From positions 496,001 to 560,000 of the forward strand of contig JADWQD010000003.1 of the NCBI GenBank assembly GCA_016110215.1: 64,000 bases of DNA, read 5' to 3'. Positions 55,544 through 64,000 of this stretch are shown in pieces. Each line of letters opens with the position of its first letter. The stretch's first letter is position 1. Both the position numbers and the translations under genes were made by a program. The stretch is from Capronia americana. Lineage: Eukaryota; Ascomycota; Eurotiomycetes; Chaetothyriales; Herpotrichiellaceae. Below the pieces are notes generated by a model. That model worked only from the letters and a program-made list of their open reading frames with translations, searched no databases and was not told the origin of the DNA.

Positions 55544-57451
55544 TCATGTTGCGGTCGAATTACCATTAACTACGGCAGGACCGAGATACCACGGTCCTCC
55601 GGAACCAAGTCTATTATACTGCTGCACATCGTCACCCTCGACCTGAAAGAGCACGACCAGCCAATAATTTGTGCTGCCGTCTTCGATCGGGACAGCCGTG
55701 TTACAGAGCCGAGATGAGGAAATGGCGGACACGTTCTGCTGCGTGTTCGGGTCAGAGACGACGAAGTAATCCGTTGGACTGTTGATCGTAAGCTCTGGCG
55801 CGGTTCCATTCGGGCCGGCGAAGAGGATGTTGGAGCCTTGAATGGTCCGATCGATCGATTGGTACACGAGGTAATTCGTATAGCTGAGGGTGGAAGATGG
55901 ATGCACGTCGGTGATGTTCACTCCCGGAGCCAAGGTCCACTTGCCAACTGGGTGGTCATCCGTGGGTACGTTGCTCGCGCTGAAGTTGCTGTCTTTCCAC
56001 CACATGTTGATGGTGTGGTCCTGAGTGACGAAGAAGACATACTCAGCTGTAAGTATGGAAGACACGGGTTAGCCTGTAGAGACGTGCAAAACTACGTAGG
56101 CACTGCTGTGAGGGGGCTAACTTACTCGTCCCTGATTCCCACGTCTGGCATCCAACCCCGGCATGGCCGTCAAGGTTGTCCCATGTATGATCAGTGACCT
56201 CGGTCCACTGTGAAGACCGATTGGTCCAGTCAAACTGCCTGAAGCTCGAATTCGTATCCGCGAACCATCTATAGCGAGTTAAAACTCTGCATAGAAATAC
56301 CAGCAGTATACCCACAAATGCATCCCTGTCTGTGGAGCGGCGGCGGGGTTTGTCCCGTTCAGCCCGTCCTTGTAAGTATCGGTGGCATCGCCGTAATAGT
56401 TACCCCAATAGCACACTTGCATGCCAATGGTATCGGCGTGGTTAACTTCCAGGCGAAGGTCATCGAGCGGACCTGATATCCATGTGGGAACGTAGCCCGT
56501 TGTATTGGTCAGGATTCGCTGGCGCATGATGTAGTTCTCGTCGACATAGAATACATGCCACGTAGCTACTGTGTCGTTGACGTACGCAGCCGTCGCCAAT
56601 GGCGTCCCGTTCAGCGCACGGGGTGCATTTTCATTAACAGGATAAAGTTCTACCCAGGTAGCTCCGCTGTCGGCTGCGTCGCTCTTCTTGAATTGGATAC
56701 CGCCTTCGAAATCTTGATAAAAGACGAGAATGCTCGAATCAGCGCCGAAGTCGGCCGAAGCGATTGCAATACCAGTGCCATTGAATGCTCCGTCCTTAGA
56801 CGCGTAGAGTGGGCTCAGTTCAGGGCCGATGGCGTAGTTGGGATCCCCAGTAGGCTGCGGAATACTGCTGGTGGTAGACGTGGTAGAGGTGGTGCTGGAG
56901 GAACGGGGAGGGGGAGGAGCGACCGCAGTGGTCTGGACCGGAGCTGGAGGTGAATTCTTCGTGCCGAATACAACTCCGCAAGGAACAGCGACAGCGATAA
57001 TGACGATGAGGATCAAGCCCACTATAAGCCATCGCCATCTCTTGTAGAATGGCCTTTTCTTTGGCGCTTGGTCGGGCGGGACTGCGCTGGCGTCAGCCGG
57101 TGGTACTGTGTAATGACCCTGGAAATATTGTGGATTGTACGGAACCGGCGCAATATATTTTTCTTTCTCGATTGATGGCGAATACGCTCGTTCCGGAGCC
57201 GGAGATACAATTTCCGAGTATTGGGTTGCAGACTGTCGTTGCGAACTTAGGGATTGGTGTCCGAGAGTCGGTGAGGTGCGGTCTGTGCCCAGTTGGGAGT
57301 TAGATAACGGCGGCGACGCTGAGAGATCATGCTCGCCAGGGCTTGTGACTCCTGGCTGATAGTGCTCAAAATCGGACGTCCCGAGGGCGTGAAAATTCGC
57401 TTGCTGAGGTACGCCTTCGTGATACGCAGGATCCGAAGCTGGATTGGACAT
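55544..57451 (-). CDS. Membrane-anchored fucose-lectin-like protein
   Basis: Three exons, 57451-56316, 56268-56126 and 56046-55544, give 593 residues from the ATG at 57451; the longer frame starts with CTG. Residues 1-140 are a hydrophilic cytosolic tail rich in Pro, Ser and Tyr. A single membrane helix, WLIVGLILIVIIAVAVPCGV (about 141-160), follows a KKRPFYKRWR stop-transfer, so the C-terminus is extracytoplasmic (type II). A Pro/Ser/Thr-rich stalk then leads to about 400 residues of repeated beta strands with W/Y-rich turns (SSILVFYQDFEGGIQF, WHVFYVDENYIMRQR, EYVFFVTQDHTINMWW). This resembles fungal fucose-specific lectins of the six-bladed AAL/FleA type. Many N-x-S/T sites support an outside location. 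It may bind fucosylated or cell-wall glycans at the surface. Ligand binding is inference. Confidence 0.8.
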
Positions 57452-59329
57452 GGTGCGTAGGGACAGCACCGGTCTGGAGAACGGTCAATGTCACAGATCT
57501 GTGAACAACGACCCAACATGCTCTGCTCAAAGGCAGGAACAAGCTGTACCTCAGCCTTACCTGATTCGCCTCAAGTCTCCCTCGAAGCGTGGCCCGTAAG
57601 CAAGGCTGTGGGAAGGCGATGACTGCACAGTCCTGATTCAGAAGGATGAATATTTTGGAAGAATCGAAGCTCACCGAGATGCAAAAGTAAGGACCAGTCT
57701 CGAGCTTCATCAATCACGCCCGTCGAGAGAGGGACTTGGCCATGTGAGGTGCACGAGCCGGACACCCGGAGGAGGTTCAGCAGCGGGCAAAGCCAGGCGC
57801 TGCACATTGGGTGAACCCTCGCTAAGTTGTCAGCCTCATATGCACTGTTGAGGTTGAATACGGCCGACAACGCGGAGAAACCTGTCGCGAGCCAATCTTG
57901 GGGATGGATGCAATCTGCATGCTCGCCTACTTGCGAGTCGACTGGCCCAGAACCCAGCAGAAGAGCTTCCCTCATTCATGAGATGATTCAACCTCGGGTG
58001 AGTCGACGTGGTCGACGAACTGAGGTTCTGGCAGGGTGCGTCAGTAGGTATGAGGAGACGATCAGACTGACTTATGGGCGTCAAGTCATTCATTTTGGCG
58101 GTGCTGGCTCGTTCCCTCAAGAAACACCACGGTTGAAAAATTAATACTCAGTTGCCGAAAGGACCTTCACTTGACTGAATTCGGTTGCGGCTGAGGTGAA
58201 AGTCATGAGCTTGTCAGGCTTGTCACACTAACCGCCCGCCTTGTTACTGTGGCGGCTCGCCCCGGCGCTCGATTTTGAGCTTGGCGCAGCGCCCGAGAGG
58301 CTAGTTGCTCTCTTCCTACCAATCATGGCAGAACTCGTTCTCATGCCCTCTAACGCCACGAGGAATCTCGTTGGGTCTCCTTCGCGGAAACGCTGGCATT
58401 CCACCTTCTGCCTCGTCTTCACCAGGTTCTACAATTGGTTCTCCTCACGCCACAATCTCAGCTGGCGATAGCAGCTTCCAACTGACGCGGCAGAATACGA
58501 AACCCCTCTCAGGGAGGGGTAGATTATTCATGAATATCCTGCCGCTGGCCTCGAAGCGAACTCAGCCTGACCTTGTCTGTTCGGACTGAAAATTGCGTTG
58601 ACGAGTAGGCCAGTCATTCTGGTGCCGCTCCGAATGGATCGTTCTCAAACGGAAGAGGATCGCCATTGAGCGACTTTCTAAGCATCCATGAGGGAAACCT
58701 GTTGGCGAATATCTCCATGAACAGTAAACACAGCAAAGGCATTTAGTGCCACGATGCTCGCTAAAATTTGACCACAATACGTCTCCCGTGAAATCACAAC
58801 TCCAACTTCCGGCTGTCTGTACCAAGCGTTCTTCAAGGCCATCATCCATTCAAGGCCCTCCAAACGCAATGAAGAAGCCACCACGCACAGCGCAGCCTGA
58901 CTTCTTCCCAAACTGGCATCTGCGATTCTTGTCCAATGTTGTCCAGTGTGTCACCGAGAAAATGCCACCTTGATACTGCAAGATTTGGGGTCCTGGCTGG
59001 TAGAGCTGGGCTACCCAATCTGGAAAATCCAGGCACATGCTTTCGAGAGCTCTACATTCTTCAAAGTTTGATAGGCGACACTTTTTGGGGCTTGGATGCC
59101 ATCTGCCCTACGGTACAGCACATTTGCCCGCCGTATACAGGCTTCACCGTTGGACTCGGTCCTGCCCACAACTCCGTATAGGCGCTCATTTTGGATCAAC
59201 ATTTTCATGGTCGCTGATGGCTCGACACAGGATGCGACTGAAATTTATCGGCAAGATGTCAACACAAAATTCCCAGGACACCAACGCTCCCCTGGACCGA
59301 CTAGCTCCCAGGATAAAATTTAATACCAC
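57452..59329. other. Intergenic region of 1.9 kb, nothing firmly recognised
   Basis: The left end is the promoter of the lectin-like gene. A small hairpin ACCCCTC/GAGGGGT lies at 58502-58520. The right end abuts the NLR relic, and I cannot see further WD40 sequence beyond about 59330. Short minus-strand frames near 58680-59040 show no motif. Confidence 0.4.
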
Positions 59330-60171
59330 CTTCGACTGGATATAACCTGTATGACCCTGAAGTGTACGCTGGCAGATACCGGAGTCCGTGTCGTAGAGCC
59401 GCATTGTTCGATCTTCCGGGCACGAAAACAACTGCCGGCCGTCTGGCGAGAACGCCGCCGATTGTACCCAGCCGATGTGGCCGTGGGGACTGTGCTGGTA
59501 GCATCCAAGCTCGCGTCCCAGAACTGCCCTGTACCGTCACCCGAACCTGACGCGAGCTGTCGGCCGTCTGGTGGGAACGCCACGAAAATACCGATTCTGG
59601 ATATGCCTCTAGTACTTGCAAACATGGGCTCCAGCTATATTCTAAGAGGGCTTATTAATAATTCACCTAGGCCCTTCACCTCTAAATTGTTCTCGAACTA
59701 AGCATTCATATGGGCTGAACCAAAGACGTGATATGTACATTCGAAGCGGAACCCTTTCTATAATATCTTGGTGGAAAAAAACGAAAGGTAGGCATCGTTG
59801 TATGAATGCCAGGTGACGAGTGTCCATGTGTAAGATATCCTCTTGAGGTCAGCTAAGAAGCTAATGAACGTTCCTATGTACTTACCGCACGCCACTTCTC
59901 AAGGTTTCTCAGCTGGTGCTTCTCGAATGAGACTAGGTGCCTCGAGCCAGTAGAAGAAGTAGTCGCTCACGAATTGATGAACTCTCGTCGTACACTGAGG
60001 GTCTTTGGTATATTCATATTTGTCGACCTGGCAAAGGTGATTAATCCAATGAAGAGAGGAGTAAGCAACAGCGCTCAGAGGTGGCCCGAGAGCAGGCATT
60101 TCTTCGATCAGAATTCCAGGGCTTGTAAACCGTAGATGTGTCGTCGTAAAGTATTGGGAGATATCAGACAT
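59330..60171 (-). pseudogene. Decayed NACHT-WD40 (STAND/NLR) gene fragment
   Basis: Reading on the minus strand, the start (60171 to about 59899) matches the winged-helix region between NACHT and WD40 in fungal NWD proteins. It contains AVAYSSLHWINHLCQV and VHQFVSDYFFYWLEAPSLI. After a region with stops, MYISRLWFSPYECLVREQF appears (near 59700-59760), the usual linker before the WD40 repeats. Then WSPCLQVLE, VAFPPDGRQLASGSGDGT and, in another frame, FSPDGRQLFSCPEDRTMRLY and LQGHTGYIQS follow; these are WD40 repeat pieces. The frames change at least three times and stops interrupt them, so no functional protein can be made. The N-terminal effector and NACHT parts and the remaining repeats are missing. 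The intact family acts in heterokaryon incompatibility or other non-self recognition. Confidence 0.8.
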
Positions 60172-60340
60172 TGTTCAGCCAGTAGAAGTCGGTGCGGTGT
60201 TACTCCAATCATGCTGTGGAGGCGACGCGTTCTCTCAGTACGCGTAAAGTGCTTTTTCCTGCGCCAAACTTTCGCTTGCACACGAAAGAATCGTCTGCGG
60301 CGGGATCTCGTTCTATACCTTCTCATTCCTGGTCGCCCAG

Positions 60341-61373
60341 ATGGAGGCATTCGGAGCTGGTGCAGGCTACACTGATGCCAATCGCGCATTCTTACAAGCC
60401 TTCCTCGCCCGAAGCGTCCTCACCCTGGACACGGCTAGACCCATCATCGCAGCATGTTCGTCCTTCCAGGAACGCCGCGAAATGCTGCCTCACGATGTCA
60501 CGGTGGAGGACTTGAATGATTACATCGCAGACGCGAACCGCAGACTTTCTCCTCTTGACCTCGAAATCCGAAGTGCTTTCCACCAACAAACGCGCGAACG
60601 CATCTACGCCTTGGTCAACACGACGAGCGATGCTCTCACACAGCTTGCCACAACGTATACGCCCGATGAGATCGCGTTCGTAAAGAACCTTCTGGACGCC
60701 ATGTTCGATGGGCAGAATAACAAGGGCAAAAGGGAAGCGATGTGCATCAGCGGCATTGACGCGATCCAAGTCGGACGGGCGCAGAACCGGCGGCAGACAG
60801 TAGACGGAGACGAGAACGCCACACAATCGACAGCAGGGGTTCTCAGCGGTAAGGACGTTGAGACCGTGCTTCGGAAATTAGTGGACGAGGGATGGCTGGA
60901 CAAAAGTCGGGCTGGCTTTTACAGCCTCAGTCCGCGTGCCTTGATGGAGTTGAAGGGCTGGTTGGTCGACACATACAACGACGAGGACGAAGACGGGATC
61001 AAAAGAGAGAAGGTCAAGTTCTGCCATGCTTGCAAGGAGATCATCACAGTGGTACGACCAGATATCTGTCAATGCGCGGTGCGATTCGTGATGAGCTAAC
61101 TGATGTTTCTGCCTGCAGGGTCAAAGATGCGCCAACCGCGAATGCGCCTGTCGAATCCACGACATATGCAAGACCAATTTCTTCCGAGTGCAGCGAAACG
61201 AAAAATGCCCTCTTTGCAAAACTCAGTGGGATGGAGAGCACTTTGTGGGTGAAAGAGCCATTACAGCGTCGGACAGCTATCGGACCGGCAGGAGACGAAA
61301 TGGTGCACAGAACAGAGAGAGACCAAGGCCAAGTCCCAACGCCGATGAAAGTGACAACGACCAAGATGATTGA
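60341..61373 (+). CDS. NSE1: SMC5/6 complex subunit Nse1
   Basis: Two exons, 60341-61051 and 61119-61373, with a 67 nt intron, give 321 residues. The N-terminus ANRAFLQAFLARSVLTLDTA (about 13-32) matches the first winged helix of Nse1, and a second winged helix spans about 150-215. The RING-like zinc domain is split by the intron: FCHACKEIITV, then GQRCANRECACRIHDICKT and CPLCKTQW, which gives the Cys/His pattern of the Nse1 variant RING (C4HC3-like). The C-terminal 40 residues are charged and disordered. Nse1 pairs with the MAGE protein Nse3 and kleisin Nse4 and acts as a ubiquitin ligase in DNA repair in the nucleus. It is divergent from the NLR relic, 169 bp away. Confidence 0.92.
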
Positions 61374-62337
61374 TTAGACATCCCGCAGCAACGCAGGCAC
61401 ACAGTACGAGTACGAGTCGAGTTGTTACTCGTACTCGTAAGCAGCAGGTTTGCAGGGACTTCGGCAGCCAAATCCGAGATGATCCCATCAGATTGATGAG
61501 CGCCAAATGTTGACGCTGGGAGCAAGTCCATCCTCTGATCAGCCGGCAATATCCCGCGTGTTACGAGAATCGCAGGATCTTCCCCGCGTTGCCACGCGAT
61601 GCGACGCCCCAAGCCTGGAACTGGCTTCCAAGACTGGAGATGACATTGGTGGCGCCCTTCCAAGCTGCGCCATCCCCCCCAAGCATCTCTCACCCGCCTC
61701 CACATCTCCCCACAATCGCCAACGAAACCCAGTTCAGCAGGTCGATGAGCAAGCTAGCGGCCAATCAACTCATTACGGTGCCCTGCTCGACCTTTCCTCC
61801 GCATCCTCTTTGTCTTCTCTACAGATGACGTTGTATCGGCCCACCAAACAGCTCGGCAATGGACCTATGACCGTTGGAAGGAGCGGCCGATCCATGACAA
61901 TGTGACCACAAGGACCTACAAATCAAGCAAGCCCGAGTTGTGGGATGTAACTTTTCGTGAACATGGAGCAGCACCGGTCTTCCGCGAGGTGCCTTGCGTT
62001 AGCCTCGTGCAGCTCATATAACAAGTACCTCGTACAGTGGGAAGTGACCTGCTGGAAAAAAAATTTCACAGTCGAACGGACACATTTTCCCGTAACTTCT
62101 TCAAATCTCGAAGCTGGCCTTGCTGTCACACTGGCGGTGGACATTAACTGGCAAACAGCTTGAATGCGACTTACTTGCGGGGCCTTAGCAAAGATAGATT
62201 CTGCTCACGAGGACTTTAGATCTCCTTGACTTGTGCAGTTTGCACTCGAGATTGTGTAAATTCATCAGACTTTACGAGTCCAGGTATGTGGGCGACACAG
62301 CTATCTGAGAGGCGCCGATCATACTGACACGAAGCAG
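61374..62337. other. Intergenic region with an inverted repeat
   Basis: About 960 bp between NSE1 and the trehalase gene. It contains the inverted repeat at 61405-61439. A plus-strand frame at 61507-61905 (132 codons) has no motif and overlaps other frames. The right part is the trehalase promoter. Confidence 0.4.
61405..61439. repeat. Inverted repeat just downstream of NSE1
   Basis: The arms TACGAGTACGAGT (61405-61417) and ACTCGTACTCGTA (61427-61439) are perfect complements around a 9-base loop. They lie 31 bp after the NSE1 stop codon, so this could be a 3' UTR hairpin. The arms are themselves made of a tandem TACGAG unit, so it may equally be a simple-repeat palindrome. Confidence 0.6.
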
Positions 62338-64000
62338 ATGGCGGGCAGAACGCATATATTTGGCCTGCTTCTTACTCTCCTCTTGTCCTCATTCACCACA
62401 GCGCAGTCCGGCAATTCTTCGACAGTCTACCAAACCCGCTTCGACAATGTGACCTGGGATGCCACGAACTGGGTGCTCACCACGACAAATCTTGACCAGG
62501 GACACTATCAGTCTCGTGTTTCTATCGCTAACGGATATCATGGCATCAACCTAGCTTCTCTGGGCCCTTTCTTCGAGGTCGAGTCCTCAGTCGACGGCGA
62601 CAATGTCAATGGCTGGCCGCTGTTCACCCGACGACAGACATTTGCTACAGTGGGTGGATTCTGGGACTCTCAACCAACGACCAACGGCAGCAATTTCCCC
62701 TGGCTGTACCAGTATGGGTGGGATACCGCCATCAGCGGCATCCCTCACTGGGCCGGCATCGTGGCGGATCTGGGAGGTAACAACTATCTGGCAGCTTCAA
62801 CCAACAGCAGCACCATCAGCAACTTCCGATCGAGTTTGGACATGAAGCAAGGTCTAAAGAATTGGGCATTCACATGGACCCCAGCTGGTGGTCACGGGTC
62901 ATTCAATGTGTCTTACCAGATGTTTGCTCACAAGCTCAATATCAACCAGGCACTTGTTCAGTTGAACATCACTGCGGCTCGAGCGACCAACATCACAATT
63001 GCGAATGTGATCAACGGCGACTGCGCTGTCCGGACAACCGCTGGACCCAATGGTGTCGACGCAGGCATCATCTACAGTGCCGTCCAGCCTCAAGGCGTGC
63101 ACAACGTGACGGCCTACGTGTATGCTGGTTTGAACAGTTCTGGGGCATCGGTCCGCTCTGTCCAGCAAGGTACGTTGGAACGGCCATATGTGGGCAACAA
63201 TCGGTCTTCGATCGCTTCCGGGTTGAATGTCACGCTCCAAGCTGGTCAGGTGGCGACGTTCACCAAATTCGTCGGCATTGCTTCGACCGACGGGTTTCTC
63301 GATCCTCAGCCAGTTGCTAGAGATGCCGCACTTGCAGCTCGATCCACCGGCTATGCTGCTTCGTTGCAGTCACACATTGCAGAGTGGGCTAGGCTCTTCA
63401 CGGCCTCGTCTATCGACGATTTCTCCTTTCCAGAGAACGGAACCTTGCCCGACGATGAGTACATCCTCGATGCGGCAATTACAGCAGTGGCGAACCCGTT
63501 TTATCTGCTTCAGAATACGCTTTCCGAGGGTGCAATCAACAATACCGTCAATGCCGGTAGTTCGATCAACAGCAACAGTATCTCGGTTGGAGGTCTTGGT
63601 TCTGACGCATATGCTGGACAGATCTTTTGGGATGCTGAGATCTGGATGCAGCCGGGCCTTGTTGCTGCTTTCCCGTCCGCCGCGAAGGGCATCGCCAACT
63701 ACCGCGTCCAACGCTACCAGCAAGCCCGAAACAATATCGGCACCGCTTTCACATCGTCTAAGAACGATACCAATTTCACATCGGCAGCGGCAATTTTCCC
63801 TTGGACAAGCGGGAGATATGGTAATTGCACAGCGACAGGCCCGTGCTGGGACTACCAGTACCACCTCAATGGTGACATTGGGCTAGAGTTCACGAACTAT
63901 TGGATCACGTCTGGTGACACGTCCACCTTCCAGAATGATCTGTGGCCCATCTATGACTCGGTCGCCTCGTTGTACTCTCAGATCGTCGAGAGAAGCGGGA
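62338..64000 (+). CDS. Acid trehalase, GH65 family (5' part)
   Basis: The frame opens at the ATG at 62338 and stays open to the window edge (554 codons); the rest lies outside. Residues 1-22 form a signal peptide (GLLLTLLLSSFTTA). The N-terminal beta-sandwich region follows, with YQTRFDNVTWD, then YQSRVSIANGYHGIN (about 60-74), as in fungal AthA/Ath1. The (alpha/alpha)6 barrel starts near LPDDEYILDAAIT and contains the family motifs GLGSDAYAGQIFWDAEIWMQ and WDYQYHLNGDIGLEFTNYWI. Numerous N-x-S/T sites fit a secreted or vacuolar, glycosylated enzyme. It hydrolyses trehalose to two glucose molecules outside the cytosol. No intron is seen in this part. The catalytic glutamate region lies close to the window end, so completeness cannot be judged. 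Confidence 0.92.
   Translation, partial: MAGRTHIFGLLLTLLLSSFTTAQSGNSSTVYQTRFDNVTWDATNWVLTTTNLDQGHYQSRVSIANGYHGINLASLGPFFEVESSVDGDNVNGWPLFTRRQTFATVGGFWDSQPTTNGSNFPWLYQYGWDTAISGIPHWAGIVADLGGNNYLAASTNSSTISNFRSSLDMKQGLKNWAFTWTPAGGHGSFNVSYQMFAHKLNINQALVQLNITAARATNITIANVINGDCAVRTTAGPNGVDAGIIYSAVQPQGVHNVTAYVYAGLNSSGASVRSVQQGTLERPYVGNNRSSIASGLNVTLQAGQVATFTKFVGIASTDGFLDPQPVARDAALAARSTGYAASLQSHIAEWARLFTASSIDDFSFPENGTLPDDEYILDAAITAVANPFYLLQNTLSEGAINNTVNAGSSINSNSISVGGLGSDAYAGQIFWDAEIWMQPGLVAAFPSAAKGIANYRVQRYQQARNNIGTAFTSSKNDTNFTSAAAIFPWTSGRYGNCTATGPCWDYQYHLNGDIGLEFTNYWITSGDTSTFQNDLWPIYDSVASLYSQIVERSG

Noticed and set aside
61507..61905. 132-codon plus-strand frame between NSE1 and the trehalase
   Set aside because: Low-complexity, no motif, and competing frames of similar length on both strands.

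Overview
The window is nuclear DNA of a filamentous ascomycete (Pezizomycotina). The evidence is many short GT-AG introns (41-126 nt in most genes) with CTAAC/CTGAC-like branch sites, genes on both strands separated by 0.3-3.5 kb, two Zn2Cys6 regulators, and fungal families such as RTA1, Hol1-like MFS, DUF6594 and a NACHT-WD40 relic. I cannot name the genus. Multi-exon genes were assembled by eye; each proposed splicing keeps the frame exactly from start to stop.

Left part (1-16.6 kb): a partial and two small low-complexity proteins, an enoyl-CoA hydratase/isomerase-like enzyme, a large MscS channel with an EF-hand, a serine-rich hypothetical protein, a 3.6 kb gene-poor stretch, and an 871-residue Hol1-like MFS transporter with a very long central loop.

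Middle (17-42 kb): a salicylate-hydroxylase-type flavoprotein monooxygenase, Mediator subunit MED12/Srb8, a disordered conserved fungal protein, a Zn2Cys6/Fungal_trans_2 regulator, an RTA1-family membrane protein, a glutathione S-transferase, a DUF6594 protein divergent from an unusual gene with a retropepsin-like DTGS domain, a secreted S10 serine carboxypeptidase, and the ESCRT-III protein Did2/CHMP1.

Right part (42.5-64 kb): a flavin monooxygenase; a TTC36-like TPR protein that diverges from 4-hydroxyphenylpyruvate dioxygenase (HPPD); a Zn2Cys6 regulator; mitochondrial 2-enoyl-CoA reductase (Etr1/MECR); an aromatic-L-amino-acid decarboxylase; a membrane-anchored fucose-lectin-like protein; a decayed NACHT-WD40 (NLR) gene; the SMC5/6 subunit Nse1; and the 5' part of a GH65 acid trehalase that runs off the window.

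The most interesting signal is the TTC36-HPPD head-to-head pair on a 426 bp intergenic region. In mammals TTC36 has been linked to HPD stability, so the pairing suggests an old functional link visible in fungal gene order. Close by lie a decarboxylase for aromatic amino acids, a flavin monooxygenase and a regulator, which may form a loose aromatic-amino-acid neighbourhood.
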